From Myxococcota bacterium (GTDB taxonomy: Bacteria > Myxococcota_A > UBA9160 > PR03): a DNA stretch of 16,394 nt. Every line of letters begins with the position of its first letter. Positions within the stretch are counted from its first letter, which is position 1. A program made the translations under genes and the position numbers. The stretch covers positions 1 through 16,394 of the forward strand of contig JASJBO010000173.1 of assembly GCA_030066475.1 (NCBI GenBank), in the 5' to 3' direction. The notes below the pieces were generated by a model that saw only the letters and a program-made list of their open reading frames with translations, did not search any database and was not told where the DNA came from. Positions 1 to 7,133 of this stretch are shown here, in pieces.

Positions 1-83
1 CCGGCAACGACTCCCTACGCGGGCACCCCCGCAAGCGGAGGCGAAGCCGAAGCGCGCAGCGAGCCGCAGGCGAGCGAAGTCCA
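1..83. other. Intergenic tail downstream of the protease gene
   Basis: No gene is supported here. The segment is made of short purine-rich GCGAAG, GCGAGC and GCCGCAGG units between about 38 and 79, and it has a small GC hairpin (GCGGG, loop CACC, CCCGC) at 19-32. There is no T-run after the hairpin on either strand, so it is not a canonical intrinsic terminator. The repetitive composition resembles dispersed intergenic filler in GC-rich genomes, but one copy in one window cannot establish a repeat family. Confidence 0.3.
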
Positions 84-1247
84 TCAATCCGCGACGACGA
101 GGACCACGGACGGCGACAGTCGGTCGACCATCTCGGTGAGGTTGCCGCCCGAGCCGAGCTCGACGTGCTCGTCCCAGTCCTGGCCGAGCTTCCAGCTCAG
201 CGCCTGGTGGGCGAAGTCGGACTTGAGCGCGTAGTTGACGTTCTGGGGCACCACGCCCGCCGTCTTGAGGGTGAGCATCGGGTGCAGCATGGACGTGATC
301 ACGCCGACCACCGCGCCGTCGCCGTCGATCAACGGGCCCCCCGAGTTGCCCGGCTGGATCGGCACGTCCACCTGCGTGTAGCGCGCGTCGCCGCGCAGCC
401 CGGTCAGCGAGTTGACGCGACCGAAGGTGGCCTTCTGCTCCTGGCCCTGGAGCTGCACCAGCGGATAGCCGAGCGTGAAGACCTCCTCGCCGCGCACCAG
501 CTCGTGCTTGCGCCGCAGTGGGAGCGGCTGGCCGATCGCCTCGACGCGCAGGATGGCGAGGTCGTTCTCGGCGTCCTTGCTGACCACCTCTGCCTCGAGC
601 ACCTGGCCGTCGTGGAGCTTCACCTGGATCCGAGCGGCGTGACTCACCACGTGGTGGTTGGTCACGAGGTAGCCGTCGAAGCGCACGAAGAAGGCGGTGC
701 CGGTGCTGACGGAGGGCGTCCCGCCGGCTTCGGCGACCAGGTCGCGCGGGGCCGGCAGCCTGGGCTTGCCGGACTGCGCGGCGAGCGCCTCGGTCAGCAT
801 GACCTCGGCCCGCGATCGGGAGCCGCCCCAGGCCATGTGGAGCGAGTGCCCGTCGGCGTCGGCCCCCTGTCCGTAGCCGCCTCCGCACTGCGCGTTCGAA
901 GACCACTCGAGCGCGATGCGGCGCCCGTTGCTGCAGGTGAGGCGGGCGTCGCCCTCGATCCCGTCGCAGCGCAGCGGCGGGTTCGCCTCGGGCGGCAGGA
1001 TGCGCGGGTGGTACGAGCCCACGCAGCGCACGTGGTCGGTGCGGCTGCGCAGGTCGAGCTCGCCGCCCTGGAGATAGCGCCCGCTGGCGCGGGCGAAGCC
1101 CTCGAGCACCTCGTTGTAGTCGTCGAACCAGAGCACGACGGGGGTGGCCGCGTCGTCGGCGGGCCCGGCGTCCCGCCCCCCGCTGGCGCAGTGGACGAGG
1201 ACGGCGGCCGAGAGCAGGAGCAGCAGGCGGAGCGCTCGGGGTCGCAT
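84..1247 (-). CDS. Trypsin-like serine protease, probable lipoprotein, no PDZ domain
   Basis: A 387-residue secreted protease of the S1C (DegP/HtrA-like) fold. The chosen ATG gives an immediate signal peptide: Arg-rich start, hydrophobic residues 6-18, then Cys20 in LVHC. His at -1 of that Cys is unusual for a lipobox, so lipidation is likely but not certain. Residues about 30-150 form an N-terminal domain with four cysteines (75, 94, 105, 121) and a glycine-rich CGGGYGQG segment. The catalytic domain follows, with His199 in TNHHV, Asp229 in ENDLAIL and Ser302 in GNSGGPL, a complete triad. The chain ends about 85 residues after the Ser, so the PDZ domains of DegP are absent. The open frame extends about 70 codons upstream, but that part lacks a signal sequence and overlaps the divergent gene. 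The Shine-Dalgarno before this ATG is weak. Substrate unknown; a periplasmic or outer-membrane quality-control role is inference. Confidence 0.85.
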   Translation of the reverse strand: MRPRALRLLLLLSAAVLVHCASGGRDAGPADDAATPVVLWFDDYNEVLEGFARASGRYLQGGELDLRSRTDHVRCVGSYHPRILPPEANPPLRCDGIEGDARLTCSNGRRIALEWSSNAQCGGGYGQGADADGHSLHMAWGGSRSRAEVMLTEALAAQSGKPRLPAPRDLVAEAGGTPSVSTGTAFFVRFDGYLVTNHHVVSHAARIQVKLHDGQVLEAEVVSKDAENDLAILRVEAIGQPLPLRRKHELVRGEEVFTLGYPLVQLQGQEQKATFGRVNSLTGLRGDARYTQVDVPIQPGNSGGPLIDGDGAVVGVITSMLHPMLTLKTAGVVPQNVNYALKSDFAHQALSWKLGQDWDEHVELGSGGNLTEMVDRLSPSVVLVVAD

Positions 1248-1311
1248 CGACCCGGAAGGTGAGGAACGCGCGCCGCCCGCGCAACGGAGCCCGGCGTCCG
1301 GGCCGTCCGGG

Positions 1312-1330
1312 CCACGCGACGTGGTAGGCT
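1312..1330 (+). promoter_or_regulatory. Inverted repeat and weak -10-like box before the PNPOx gene
   Basis: An imperfectly spaced inverted repeat, CCACG-CGA-CGTGG (1312-1324), directly abuts TAGGCT (1325-1330), a possible -10 element 30 bp ahead of the ATG at 1360. No convincing -35 is seen in this GC-rich stretch. The repeat may be an operator in the 112-bp divergent gap shared with the protease gene. This is pattern reading only. Confidence 0.25.
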
Positions 1331-1359
1331 CGGGGCGTCGCCCACCTGGAGGAGTCGAC

Positions 1360-1806
1360 ATGTCACTCGCCATGACCCGTGAGGAGCGCGAGGCGTTCCT
1401 GGCCGACCTGCACGTCGGCGTGATCAGCATCGCCGAGGAGGGGCGCGGTCCGCTCACCGCGCCGATCTGGTACGACTACACCCCGGGCGGCGAGCTGTGG
1501 GTGATCACCGACCGGACCTCGCGCAAGGGCCGCCTGATCGAGGTCGCCCGCCGCTTCAGCCTGTGTGCCCAGACCGAGGCGCCGCCCTACAAGTACGTGA
1601 GCGTCGAGGGGGAGGTCGCCTCGATCGAGCCGGCCGACCTCGAGAAGCACACGCGCCCGATGGCGCGCCGCTATCTCGGTCCCGAGCTCGGCGACCGCTA
1701 CGTCGAGGCCACGGCCGGCGAGCGCGAGGCGGGCGGCAGCGTCGTGATCCGCATGCGCCCCCGGCGCTGGCTCACCGTCGACTACGCCAAGCAGTTCCAG
1801 GTCTAG
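1360..1806 (+). CDS. Pyridoxamine 5'-phosphate oxidase-like (PNPOx-like) split-barrel protein
   Basis: A 148-residue protein with the look of the small PNPOx-like split beta-barrel family, whose members bind FMN or F420 and carry out redox reactions or simply bind flavin. Visible family features are the N-terminal helix followed by strand HVGVISIAEEGRGP (residues about 18-31), the substrate-side PIWYDYT strand (about 34-40), the ELWVITDRTSRKGRL strand-turn with the Arg/Ser/Lys cluster that usually contacts the flavin phosphate (about 45-60), and the VEGEVASIE strand near residue 90. The start is fixed by a strong GGAGGAG (1348-1354) five bases upstream; an internal Met at residue 5 is less well placed. 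There is no signal peptide, so it is cytosolic. It is divergent from the protease gene and 126 bp ahead of the next gene. The exact cofactor and substrate cannot be told from sequence alone. Confidence 0.8.
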   Translation: MSLAMTREEREAFLADLHVGVISIAEEGRGPLTAPIWYDYTPGGELWVITDRTSRKGRLIEVARRFSLCAQTEAPPYKYVSVEGEVASIEPADLEKHTRPMARRYLGPELGDRYVEATAGEREAGGSVVIRMRPRRWLTVDYAKQFQV

Positions 1807-1856
1807 CGCCACGGGCGCCAGCCGTCCGGTTTTCCCCCCGCCGCCTCGCACGGCGG
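1806..1856 (+). other. Two GC hairpins between the PNPOx and DUF3313 genes
   Basis: Directly at the PNPOx stop there is a stem GCGCC-ACG-GGCGC (1806-1818), followed 11 bases later by TTTT (1830-1833). A second stem CCGCCG, loop of seven, CGGCGG lies at 1838-1856. The first could act as a weak terminator, but its T-run is too far from the stem to be canonical. The second ends just before the -35 of the next gene's promoter. Confidence 0.25.
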
Positions 1857-1857
1857 C

Positions 1858-1887
1858 TTGCTGCGCGTGGACGCGCCAGCCTATGCT
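1858..1887 (+). promoter_or_regulatory. Sigma70-like promoter for the DUF3313 lipoprotein gene
   Basis: TTGCTG (1858-1863) and TATGCT (1882-1887) are separated by 18 bases. Transcription would begin near 1894, giving a leader of about 40 bases with the AAGGAG ribosome site at 1922-1927. The pair stands out against the GC-rich surroundings and indicates that the lipoprotein gene has its own promoter. Confidence 0.5.
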
Positions 1888-1932
1888 TCGAGACTCGTCG
1901 GGGCCTTCCCCCGTTCGACGCAAGGAGCAGTC

Positions 1933-2592
1933 ATGTCCCCCACGACTCGGCGCCTTCTGACCCTCGCCCTGGTTCTGGGCTTCGTCTGCACGCTGTCGGC
2001 GTGCGTGTCGCGGGGCACCTACCCGCCCGCCGGATTCCTCAGCGAGACCTCGGGCATGACCGACAGCCAGCGGGACGACAAGTTCGAGCAGGAGTGGGTC
2101 TCGTCCGACAAGCAGCAGGTGATGAAGCTGCGCACCTTCAAGCGGATCCAGGTGCGCCCGCTCAACGTCGAGCACCTCACCGACCGCGCCGACTTCTCGC
2201 AGGCGGACATCGAGAAGCTCCAGCGCAGCTTCCGCGAGGCGTTCGAGGATCGGCTGGGCCAGAGTCACACGCTGGTGCCCGCGAACGCCGCGCCCGACGC
2301 CGACACCCTGGTCGTCGACGCGGCGCTGACCAAGGTCTACCAGCCCTGGCGCTTGATCAACGTGATCATGACCTTCGTGCTCAGCCCGATCTCGAACGGG
2401 GGCGCGGCCATCGAGGCGCGGCTCGTGGACGGGGGCAGCAACGAGTCGCTGGCGAAGTTCGCCGAGGAGCAGAAGGGTGCCTGGCACCTCGGCTCGATCC
2501 TGATCGGCGGCTACTTCAAGTACTACGACGCCGAGAAGGTGTTCGCAGCCTGGGCCAATCGCCTGGACGAGTGGCTCTCGGAAGAGTCCTAG
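1933..2592 (+). CDS. DUF3313-type lipoprotein
   Basis: A 219-residue lipoprotein. It begins with a classic signal peptide and lipobox LSAC (Cys24). Soon after comes the AGFLS segment (residues 33-37), typical of the DUF3313 family, whose members often start their mature part with a 'GFL..Y' motif. The body alternates strands and helices: RTFKRIQVRPLNVEHL (about 73-88), then TLVVDAALTKVYQP, a membrane-like stretch LINVIMTFVLSPISNGGAAIEARLVD in the middle, and a C-terminal helix rich in Trp and acidic residues. DUF3313 proteins are periplasmic or outer-membrane lipoproteins with no assigned biochemical function. The start is set by AAGGAG six bases upstream of ATG; an upstream in-frame codon at 1858 falls on the promoter and is rejected. 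It converges on the RND permease gene with only 21 bp between stops. Family assignment is by recalled resemblance. Confidence 0.75.
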   Translation: MSPTTRRLLTLALVLGFVCTLSACVSRGTYPPAGFLSETSGMTDSQRDDKFEQEWVSSDKQQVMKLRTFKRIQVRPLNVEHLTDRADFSQADIEKLQRSFREAFEDRLGQSHTLVPANAAPDADTLVVDAALTKVYQPWRLINVIMTFVLSPISNGGAAIEARLVDGGSNESLAKFAEEQKGAWHLGSILIGGYFKYYDAEKVFAAWANRLDEWLSEES

Positions 2593-2613
2593 CCCGGCGC
2601 CAGAGCCGCTTCG

Positions 2614-5600
2614 TCAGACGCTGCGGGCGGGGTCCGCGCCGGCGGCCGGGGGAGCGCTCTCGGCGTCTTCGGGTCCCGTCGCGCGCTCGCCGAGCAGGCG
2701 CTCGCCGGCGCCCTGGAAGACCTTGAAGAAGACGGGCACGAAGCTGACCGTCAGGAAGGTCGCCGCCACCATGCCGCCGAAGACCGCCGTGCCGACGGCC
2801 TGGCGGCTGGCCGCGCCGGCGCCGGTGGCCACCAGCAGCGGCAGCGTGCCGAACACGAACGAGATGGTCGTCATCAGCACCGGGCGGAAGCGCAGGCGCG
2901 CCGCCTCGAAGGCGGCGTCCTCGAGGCCCTTCCCCGCGGCCCGCTGCTGGCGCGCGAACTCGACGATCAGGATCGAGGTCTTGCTGGCCAGGCCGATCAG
3001 CAGCACCACGCCGATCTGGGTGTAGACGTCGTTCGCCATGCCGCGGGCCATCAGGGCCACGACCACGCCCAAGATGGCGAACGGCACCGAGAGCAGGATC
3101 GACGAGGGCGCGGTCCAGCTCTCGTACTGCGCCGCGAGCACCAGGAACACGAAGGTGATGGCGAGCGCGAAGATGAAGATCGCCTCGTTGCCCACCTGCC
3201 GCTCCTGGAACGAGATGCCGGTCCAGGCGTAGTTCATCTGGCTCGGCAGCTTGCGCTCGGCCATCTGCTCCATCAGCGAGAGCGCCTGTCCGGAGCTCAC
3301 GCCGGGCATGCCCTGCCCGAAGATCGGCGCCGACGGGTAGAGCTGGAAGCGCCGCACGATCTGCGGTCCCAGCGTCTGCTCGATGTCGACCAGCGCACCC
3401 ATCGGGACCATGCCGCCGTCCTCGTTGCGCACGTAGAGGCGCCGGATGTCGGCGGGCGTCACGCGGAAGCGCGGCTCGGCCTGGACGCGCACCTGGTAGA
3501 CGCGCCCGAACTTGTTGAAGTCGTTGACGTAGGTGGAGCCCAGGTAGGTCTGGAGCGTGTCGAAGACGTTGGCGAGAGGCGCGTGCATGCGCTTCGCCTG
3601 GGTGCGGTTCACGTCCACGAAGAGCTGGGGCTCGCTGGCGCGGAAGGTGGTCGAGAGGCCGGTGAGCTCCGACTGGGCGTTGCCGTCGCGGACCATCTCT
3701 TCGACGATCTGGGCCAGGACCGCGTAGCCTAGGCCGCCCGTGTCCTGCACCTCCATCTGGAAGCCGCCCGCGTTGCCCAGCCCGAGGATCGCGGGCGGCG
3801 GGAACGCGAACGCCATGGCTTCCTGCACCTCGTCGAACTCCCCGTACAGGTGCGCCAGGATGCCCTGCGCCGACAGGTGCGGCTCCGCGCGCTCCTCGAA
3901 GGAGTCGAGCGTCAGCCAGGCGGTGATGGCGTTCGGCAGGTTGGTGCTCTCGAGCACCGAGTAGCCGCCCAGGGTCACCCAGTTGTCGATGCCCGGGGTC
4001 TCCTCGAAGATCCGGCTCAGCTTGTCGACGGCCTCGCGCGTGCGCTCCTGCGAGGACGCCTCGGGCAGGAAGGCGCCGGCGACGAGGTAGCCCTGGTCCT
4101 CCTCGGGCAGGAAGCCGGTCGGAATCGAGCCGAAGCCCGTGACGGCCAGGAACGCAATGCCGCCAAACGCGACCATCGTGAATGCCGCCTTGCGGATCAG
4201 TGCGCCGACCACGCGGCCGTAGCCCGCCGCGAGCGCATCGAAGCCGCGGTTGAAGCCGCGGAACAAGGCGTTCTGCCGCTCCGGCTTGGGGCGGATCAGG
4301 ATGGCGCACAGCGCCGGGCTCAGCGTGAGCGCGTTGATCGAGCTGAACACCGTGGCCGCCGCGATGGTGAGGCCGAACTGGCGGTAGAGCTGCCCGGTGA
4401 TGCCCGGCAGGAAGGCCGTGGGGATGAACACCGCCAGCAGCACCAGGGTGGTGGCGATGACGGGGCCAGTGACTTCCTCCATCGCCTGGATCGCGGCCTG
4501 CCGTGCGGGCATTCCGTCCTCGACGAGGCGCGCGGTGTTCTCGACCACCACGATCGCGTCGTCCACCACGATACCGATGGCAAGCACCAGGCCGAAGAGC
4601 GTGGTGAGGTTGACCGAGAAGTCGAGCATCCCCATCACGAGGAAGGTGCCGATCAGCGAGACCGGGATGGTCGCGGCCGGCACCAGCGAGGCCCGCCAGT
4701 CCTGCAGGAAGATGAAGATCGTGGCGAACACCAGCAGGGCGGCGACGAACAGGGTGGTGTAGACCTCGTCGATCGCCTGCCGTACGAAGCGGGTGGTGTC
4801 GAACGGGATTGCGTACTCGACGCCGGCCGGGAAGCGCTCGCTGAGCCGCTCCATCACGGCCTCGACGTCGTCGGCGAGCTGGAGGGCGTTGGCGCCGGGG
4901 AGCTGGAAGATCAGCAGCGAGACCGAGGGCCGGCCGCTCAGCTCGGAGAAGACGTCGTAGGTCTTGGCGCCGAGCTCGACCTTCGCCACGTCCTTGATCC
5001 GGGTGACGCGACCCTCTTCGCCGGCCTTGACGATGATGTTCTCGAACTGCTCGACGTCGGTGAGGCGCCCGAGCGTGTTGATCACGAACTGGAAGTTCTG
5101 GCCCGTGGGCGTCGGGGGCTGTCCGATCTGGCCGGCCGCGACCTGCACGTTCTGCTCGCGGATGGCGTTCACGACGTCGGTCGTGGCGATGCGGCGCGAC
5201 TCGAGCTTCTCGGGGTCGAGCCAGACGCGCATGCTGTAGTCGGACTGGGGCAGGACCTCGACGTCGCCGGCGCCGTACAGGCGGGCCAGCTGGTCCTTGA
5301 CGTTGATGATGGCGTAGTTGGCCAGGAACAGGTCGTCGTGGGTGCCATCGGGCGAGATCAGGGAGACGAGCTGGACGATCGCCGTGGACTTCTTCTTGGT
5401 CGTGACGCCCTGGCGCCGGGTCTCCTCGGGCAGCTTGGGCAGGGCGATGGCCACCCGGTTCTGGACCAGCACCTGCGCCATGTCGACGTCGGTGCCGACC
5501 TCGAAGGTGACGTTGAGCGTGTAGGTGCCGTCGTTGGTGTTGGTCGACGACATGTAGAGCATGCGCTCGACGCCGTTGATCTCCTGCTCGATCGGAGCGG

Positions 5601-5784
5601 CCACCGTCTCGGCCAGCACCTGGGCGTTGGCGCCCGGATAGGTGGTCTTGACCTCGACCGTGGGCGGGGCGATCTCCGGGTACTGGGAGACCGGCAGCAC
5701 CTGCAGCGTGATGCCGCCCGCGATCATGATCGCGAGCGCCAGCACGGTCGCGAAGATCGGGCGCTCGATGAAGAAACGCGACAC
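2614..5784 (-). CDS. RND multidrug efflux permease, HAE1 (AcrB/MexB) family
   Basis: A 1056-residue inner-membrane drug/proton antiporter, the normal length for AcrB-type pumps. It opens with SRFFIERPIFA, the first transmembrane helix and the LPVSQYPEIAPP segment characteristic of HAE1 pumps. The proton-relay residues are intact: Asp408-Asp409 in GIVVDDAIVVVEN (helix 4) and Lys935 in GLASKTSILIVEFA (helix 10). Two large periplasmic loops (about 40-335 and 565-865) form the porter and docking domains; helices 2-6 lie near 340-495 and 8-12 near 868-1025. The final 30 residues are a Pro/Ala-rich cytoplasmic tail. Translation starts at GTG, not ATG; the ACGGAG ribosome site overlaps the last codons of the adaptor gene 7 bp upstream, implying translational coupling. 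Homotrimers normally work with the adaptor and an outer-membrane channel. Substrates are unknown; solvents or lipophilic toxins are suggested by the neighbouring isomerase gene. Confidence 0.96.
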   Translation of the reverse strand: MSRFFIERPIFATVLALAIMIAGGITLQVLPVSQYPEIAPPTVEVKTTYPGANAQVLAETVAAPIEQEINGVERMLYMSSTNTNDGTYTLNVTFEVGTDVDMAQVLVQNRVAIALPKLPEETRRQGVTTKKKSTAIVQLVSLISPDGTHDDLFLANYAIINVKDQLARLYGAGDVEVLPQSDYSMRVWLDPEKLESRRIATTDVVNAIREQNVQVAAGQIGQPPTPTGQNFQFVINTLGRLTDVEQFENIIVKAGEEGRVTRIKDVAKVELGAKTYDVFSELSGRPSVSLLIFQLPGANALQLADDVEAVMERLSERFPAGVEYAIPFDTTRFVRQAIDEVYTTLFVAALLVFATIFIFLQDWRASLVPAATIPVSLIGTFLVMGMLDFSVNLTTLFGLVLAIGIVVDDAIVVVENTARLVEDGMPARQAAIQAMEEVTGPVIATTLVLLAVFIPTAFLPGITGQLYRQFGLTIAAATVFSSINALTLSPALCAILIRPKPERQNALFRGFNRGFDALAAGYGRVVGALIRKAAFTMVAFGGIAFLAVTGFGSIPTGFLPEEDQGYLVAGAFLPEASSQERTREAVDKLSRIFEETPGIDNWVTLGGYSVLESTNLPNAITAWLTLDSFEERAEPHLSAQGILAHLYGEFDEVQEAMAFAFPPPAILGLGNAGGFQMEVQDTGGLGYAVLAQIVEEMVRDGNAQSELTGLSTTFRASEPQLFVDVNRTQAKRMHAPLANVFDTLQTYLGSTYVNDFNKFGRVYQVRVQAEPRFRVTPADIRRLYVRNEDGGMVPMGALVDIEQTLGPQIVRRFQLYPSAPIFGQGMPGVSSGQALSLMEQMAERKLPSQMNYAWTGISFQERQVGNEAIFIFALAITFVFLVLAAQYESWTAPSSILLSVPFAILGVVVALMARGMANDVYTQIGVVLLIGLASKTSILIVEFARQQRAAGKGLEDAAFEAARLRFRPVLMTTISFVFGTLPLLVATGAGAASRQAVGTAVFGGMVAATFLTVSFVPVFFKVFQGAGERLLGERATGPEDAESAPPAAGADPARSV

Positions 5785-5791
5785 GCGCGGG

Positions 5792-6994
5792 CTACTCCGT
5801 CTGCGTCCCGGTCGGCGCCAGCGTCGCCGTCTCGGTCGGCTTCGCCTCCGCGGGCTTCTCGCCCTCGGTCACGGGGTTGACGACGCCCCCGGGCCGCGCG
5901 AACAGCACGCCGTTCACGATCACCCGCTCGCCGGACTCGATCCCGCTCTCGACGACGCGCCGGCCCTCGACCTTCGCGCCGAGCTTCACGGGGCGGTACT
6001 CGACCACGTCGCCCTCCCCGACGACCAGCACGAAGTTGCCGCTCTGGTCCTGGCCCAGGGCGCGCTCGCTGACCAGCAGCGCGTTCTCGCGCACCTGGTA
6101 CGGGAAGCGCACGCGGGAGAACAGGCCGGGCAGCAGGTAGATCGGCTCGGGGTTCGGGAAGACGCCGCGCACCAGGAAGGTGCCCGTCTCCGGGTCGACC
6201 CCCTGGTCGCTGTAGTCCACCACCCCCGTGTGCGGGAAGCCCTCCTCGTTGGCGAGGCCGAGCTCGAGGCGGATCTGCGCCTCGCGCTCGTCCCGGTTCT
6301 CGACGGTGCGGGCCTCCTCGGTGTTCTCCATGATCCGCAGCAGGTCCCGCTCGCTCACGTCGAAGTTGACGTACATCGGATCGTACTGGACCACGGTGGT
6401 CAGCAGCGTGTTCTCGTCCGCCCCGACCAGGTTGCCCACGTCCACCAGGCGTCGGCCGGCCCGGCCCGTGATCGGCGACACGATCTTCGTGTAGGAGAGG
6501 TCGAGCTCGGCCGTCTGGAGCTGGGCCAGCGCCTCGGCGACCCGGGCGACGCCGGCGTCCCGCTGCGCGCGCGACTCCAGCACCTCGAGCTCGCTCACCG
6601 CGCGCGACTGGTAGGCCTCCTCCATGCGCTTCAGGGTGGCGTCGTAGAGCCCGACCGCCGTCCGCGCCACGGCGACCGCCGCCGCCGCGCGGTCGACGGC
6701 GGCCCGGTACTCGCGCGGGTCGATCTCGAACAGCAGGTCGCCCTCCGAGACGATCGTGCCTTCGTCGAAGTGCCGCTTGAGCAGGAAGCCCTTGACCCGT
6801 GCACGGATCTCGACGGTGGCGATCGACTGGGTCGTCCCGCTGAACTCCAGGAAGTCGGTGATGGTCTTCTCGAGGGGCTTCGCGACGGTGACGGTCGGCG
6901 GCGGGGGCTCGACGTACTCGTTGGCGCCGCTGCACGCGAGGGCGAGCAGCGCAGCACCCAGCAGGGCGGGGCGCGCCGGGGGGCGACAGCGCAT
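5792..6994 (-). CDS. RND efflux periplasmic adaptor (AcrA/MexA-like membrane fusion protein)
   Basis: A 400-residue lipoprotein adaptor that bridges the permease to an outer-membrane channel. The signal peptide ends in lipobox LALAC (Cys21). The mature chain has the standard order: barrel-sandwich half with VEIRARVKGFL and FDEGTIVSEGDLLFEIDP (about 62-95), an alpha-helical hairpin rich in Ala and Glu (about 95-165), the second lipoyl half TKIVSPITGRAGRRLVDVGNLV (about 170-190), then beta-barrel and membrane-proximal domains (about 200-370). The C-terminal 25 residues are a Pro/Thr/Glu-rich tail. ATG is supported by GGAGGAG about nine bases upstream. It is the first gene of a two-gene operon with the permease. 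The operon is divergent from the cis/trans isomerase gene. Confidence 0.95.
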   Translation of the reverse strand: MRCRPPARPALLGAALLALACSGANEYVEPPPPTVTVAKPLEKTITDFLEFSGTTQSIATVEIRARVKGFLLKRHFDEGTIVSEGDLLFEIDPREYRAAVDRAAAAVAVARTAVGLYDATLKRMEEAYQSRAVSELEVLESRAQRDAGVARVAEALAQLQTAELDLSYTKIVSPITGRAGRRLVDVGNLVGADENTLLTTVVQYDPMYVNFDVSERDLLRIMENTEEARTVENRDEREAQIRLELGLANEEGFPHTGVVDYSDQGVDPETGTFLVRGVFPNPEPIYLLPGLFSRVRFPYQVRENALLVSERALGQDQSGNFVLVVGEGDVVEYRPVKLGAKVEGRRVVESGIESGERVIVNGVLFARPGGVVNPVTEGEKPAEAKPTETATLAPTGTQTE

Positions 6995-7015
6995 GGGGGA
7001 TCTCCTCCGTGTCCG

Positions 7016-7024
7016 AGCTTACCA
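7016..7024 (-). promoter_or_regulatory. Extended -10 promoter candidate for the RND operon
   Basis: Read on the minus strand, this is TGG followed by TAAGCT: an extended -10 (TGn plus a four-of-six match to TATAAT). No good -35 is present 17 bases upstream, which fits an extended -10 promoter or one needing an activator. The start would fall near 7009, leaving a leader of about 15 bases that contains the GGAGGA ribosome site. It lies in the 139-bp gap shared with the isomerase gene. Confidence 0.4.
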
Positions 7025-7075
7025 CGCCCGCGATGGCGCCCCAGGGGTGGGACCGCTCCAGCGCGGTGCCGGCAC

Positions 7076-7104
7076 TTCGACGCCGGCGCAGGGATGGCTA
7101 CCGT
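7076..7104 (+). promoter_or_regulatory. Weak promoter candidate for the isomerase gene
   Basis: TTCGAC (7076-7081) and TACCGT (7099-7104) are 17 bases apart, which is the right geometry but a poor match to consensus. A six-base inverted repeat (CTTCGA at 7075-7080 and TCGAAG at 7113-7118) flanks the -10 candidate. In Pseudomonas this enzyme is constitutively made, so a weak promoter would not be surprising. Confidence 0.2.
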
Positions 7105-7133
7105 CTGCGGGCTCGAAGCCCACGGAGCCGCCC

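Noticed and set aside
1248..1457. N-terminal extension of the protease to position 1457
   Set aside because: The extra 70 residues would place the signal peptide internally and overlap the start of the divergent PNPOx gene, which has a strong ribosome site.
2516..4309. 597-codon minus-strand open frame overlapping the permease
   Set aside because: It is a second frame of the same permease DNA, Arg/Pro/Gly-rich and without recognisable features.
3850..5880. 676-codon plus-strand open frame opposite the permease
   Set aside because: Composition is dominated by Arg, Asp, Gly, His and Leu from reading the antisense of a GC-rich gene; no domain, signal or ribosome site is seen, and the permease on the other strand is unmistakable.
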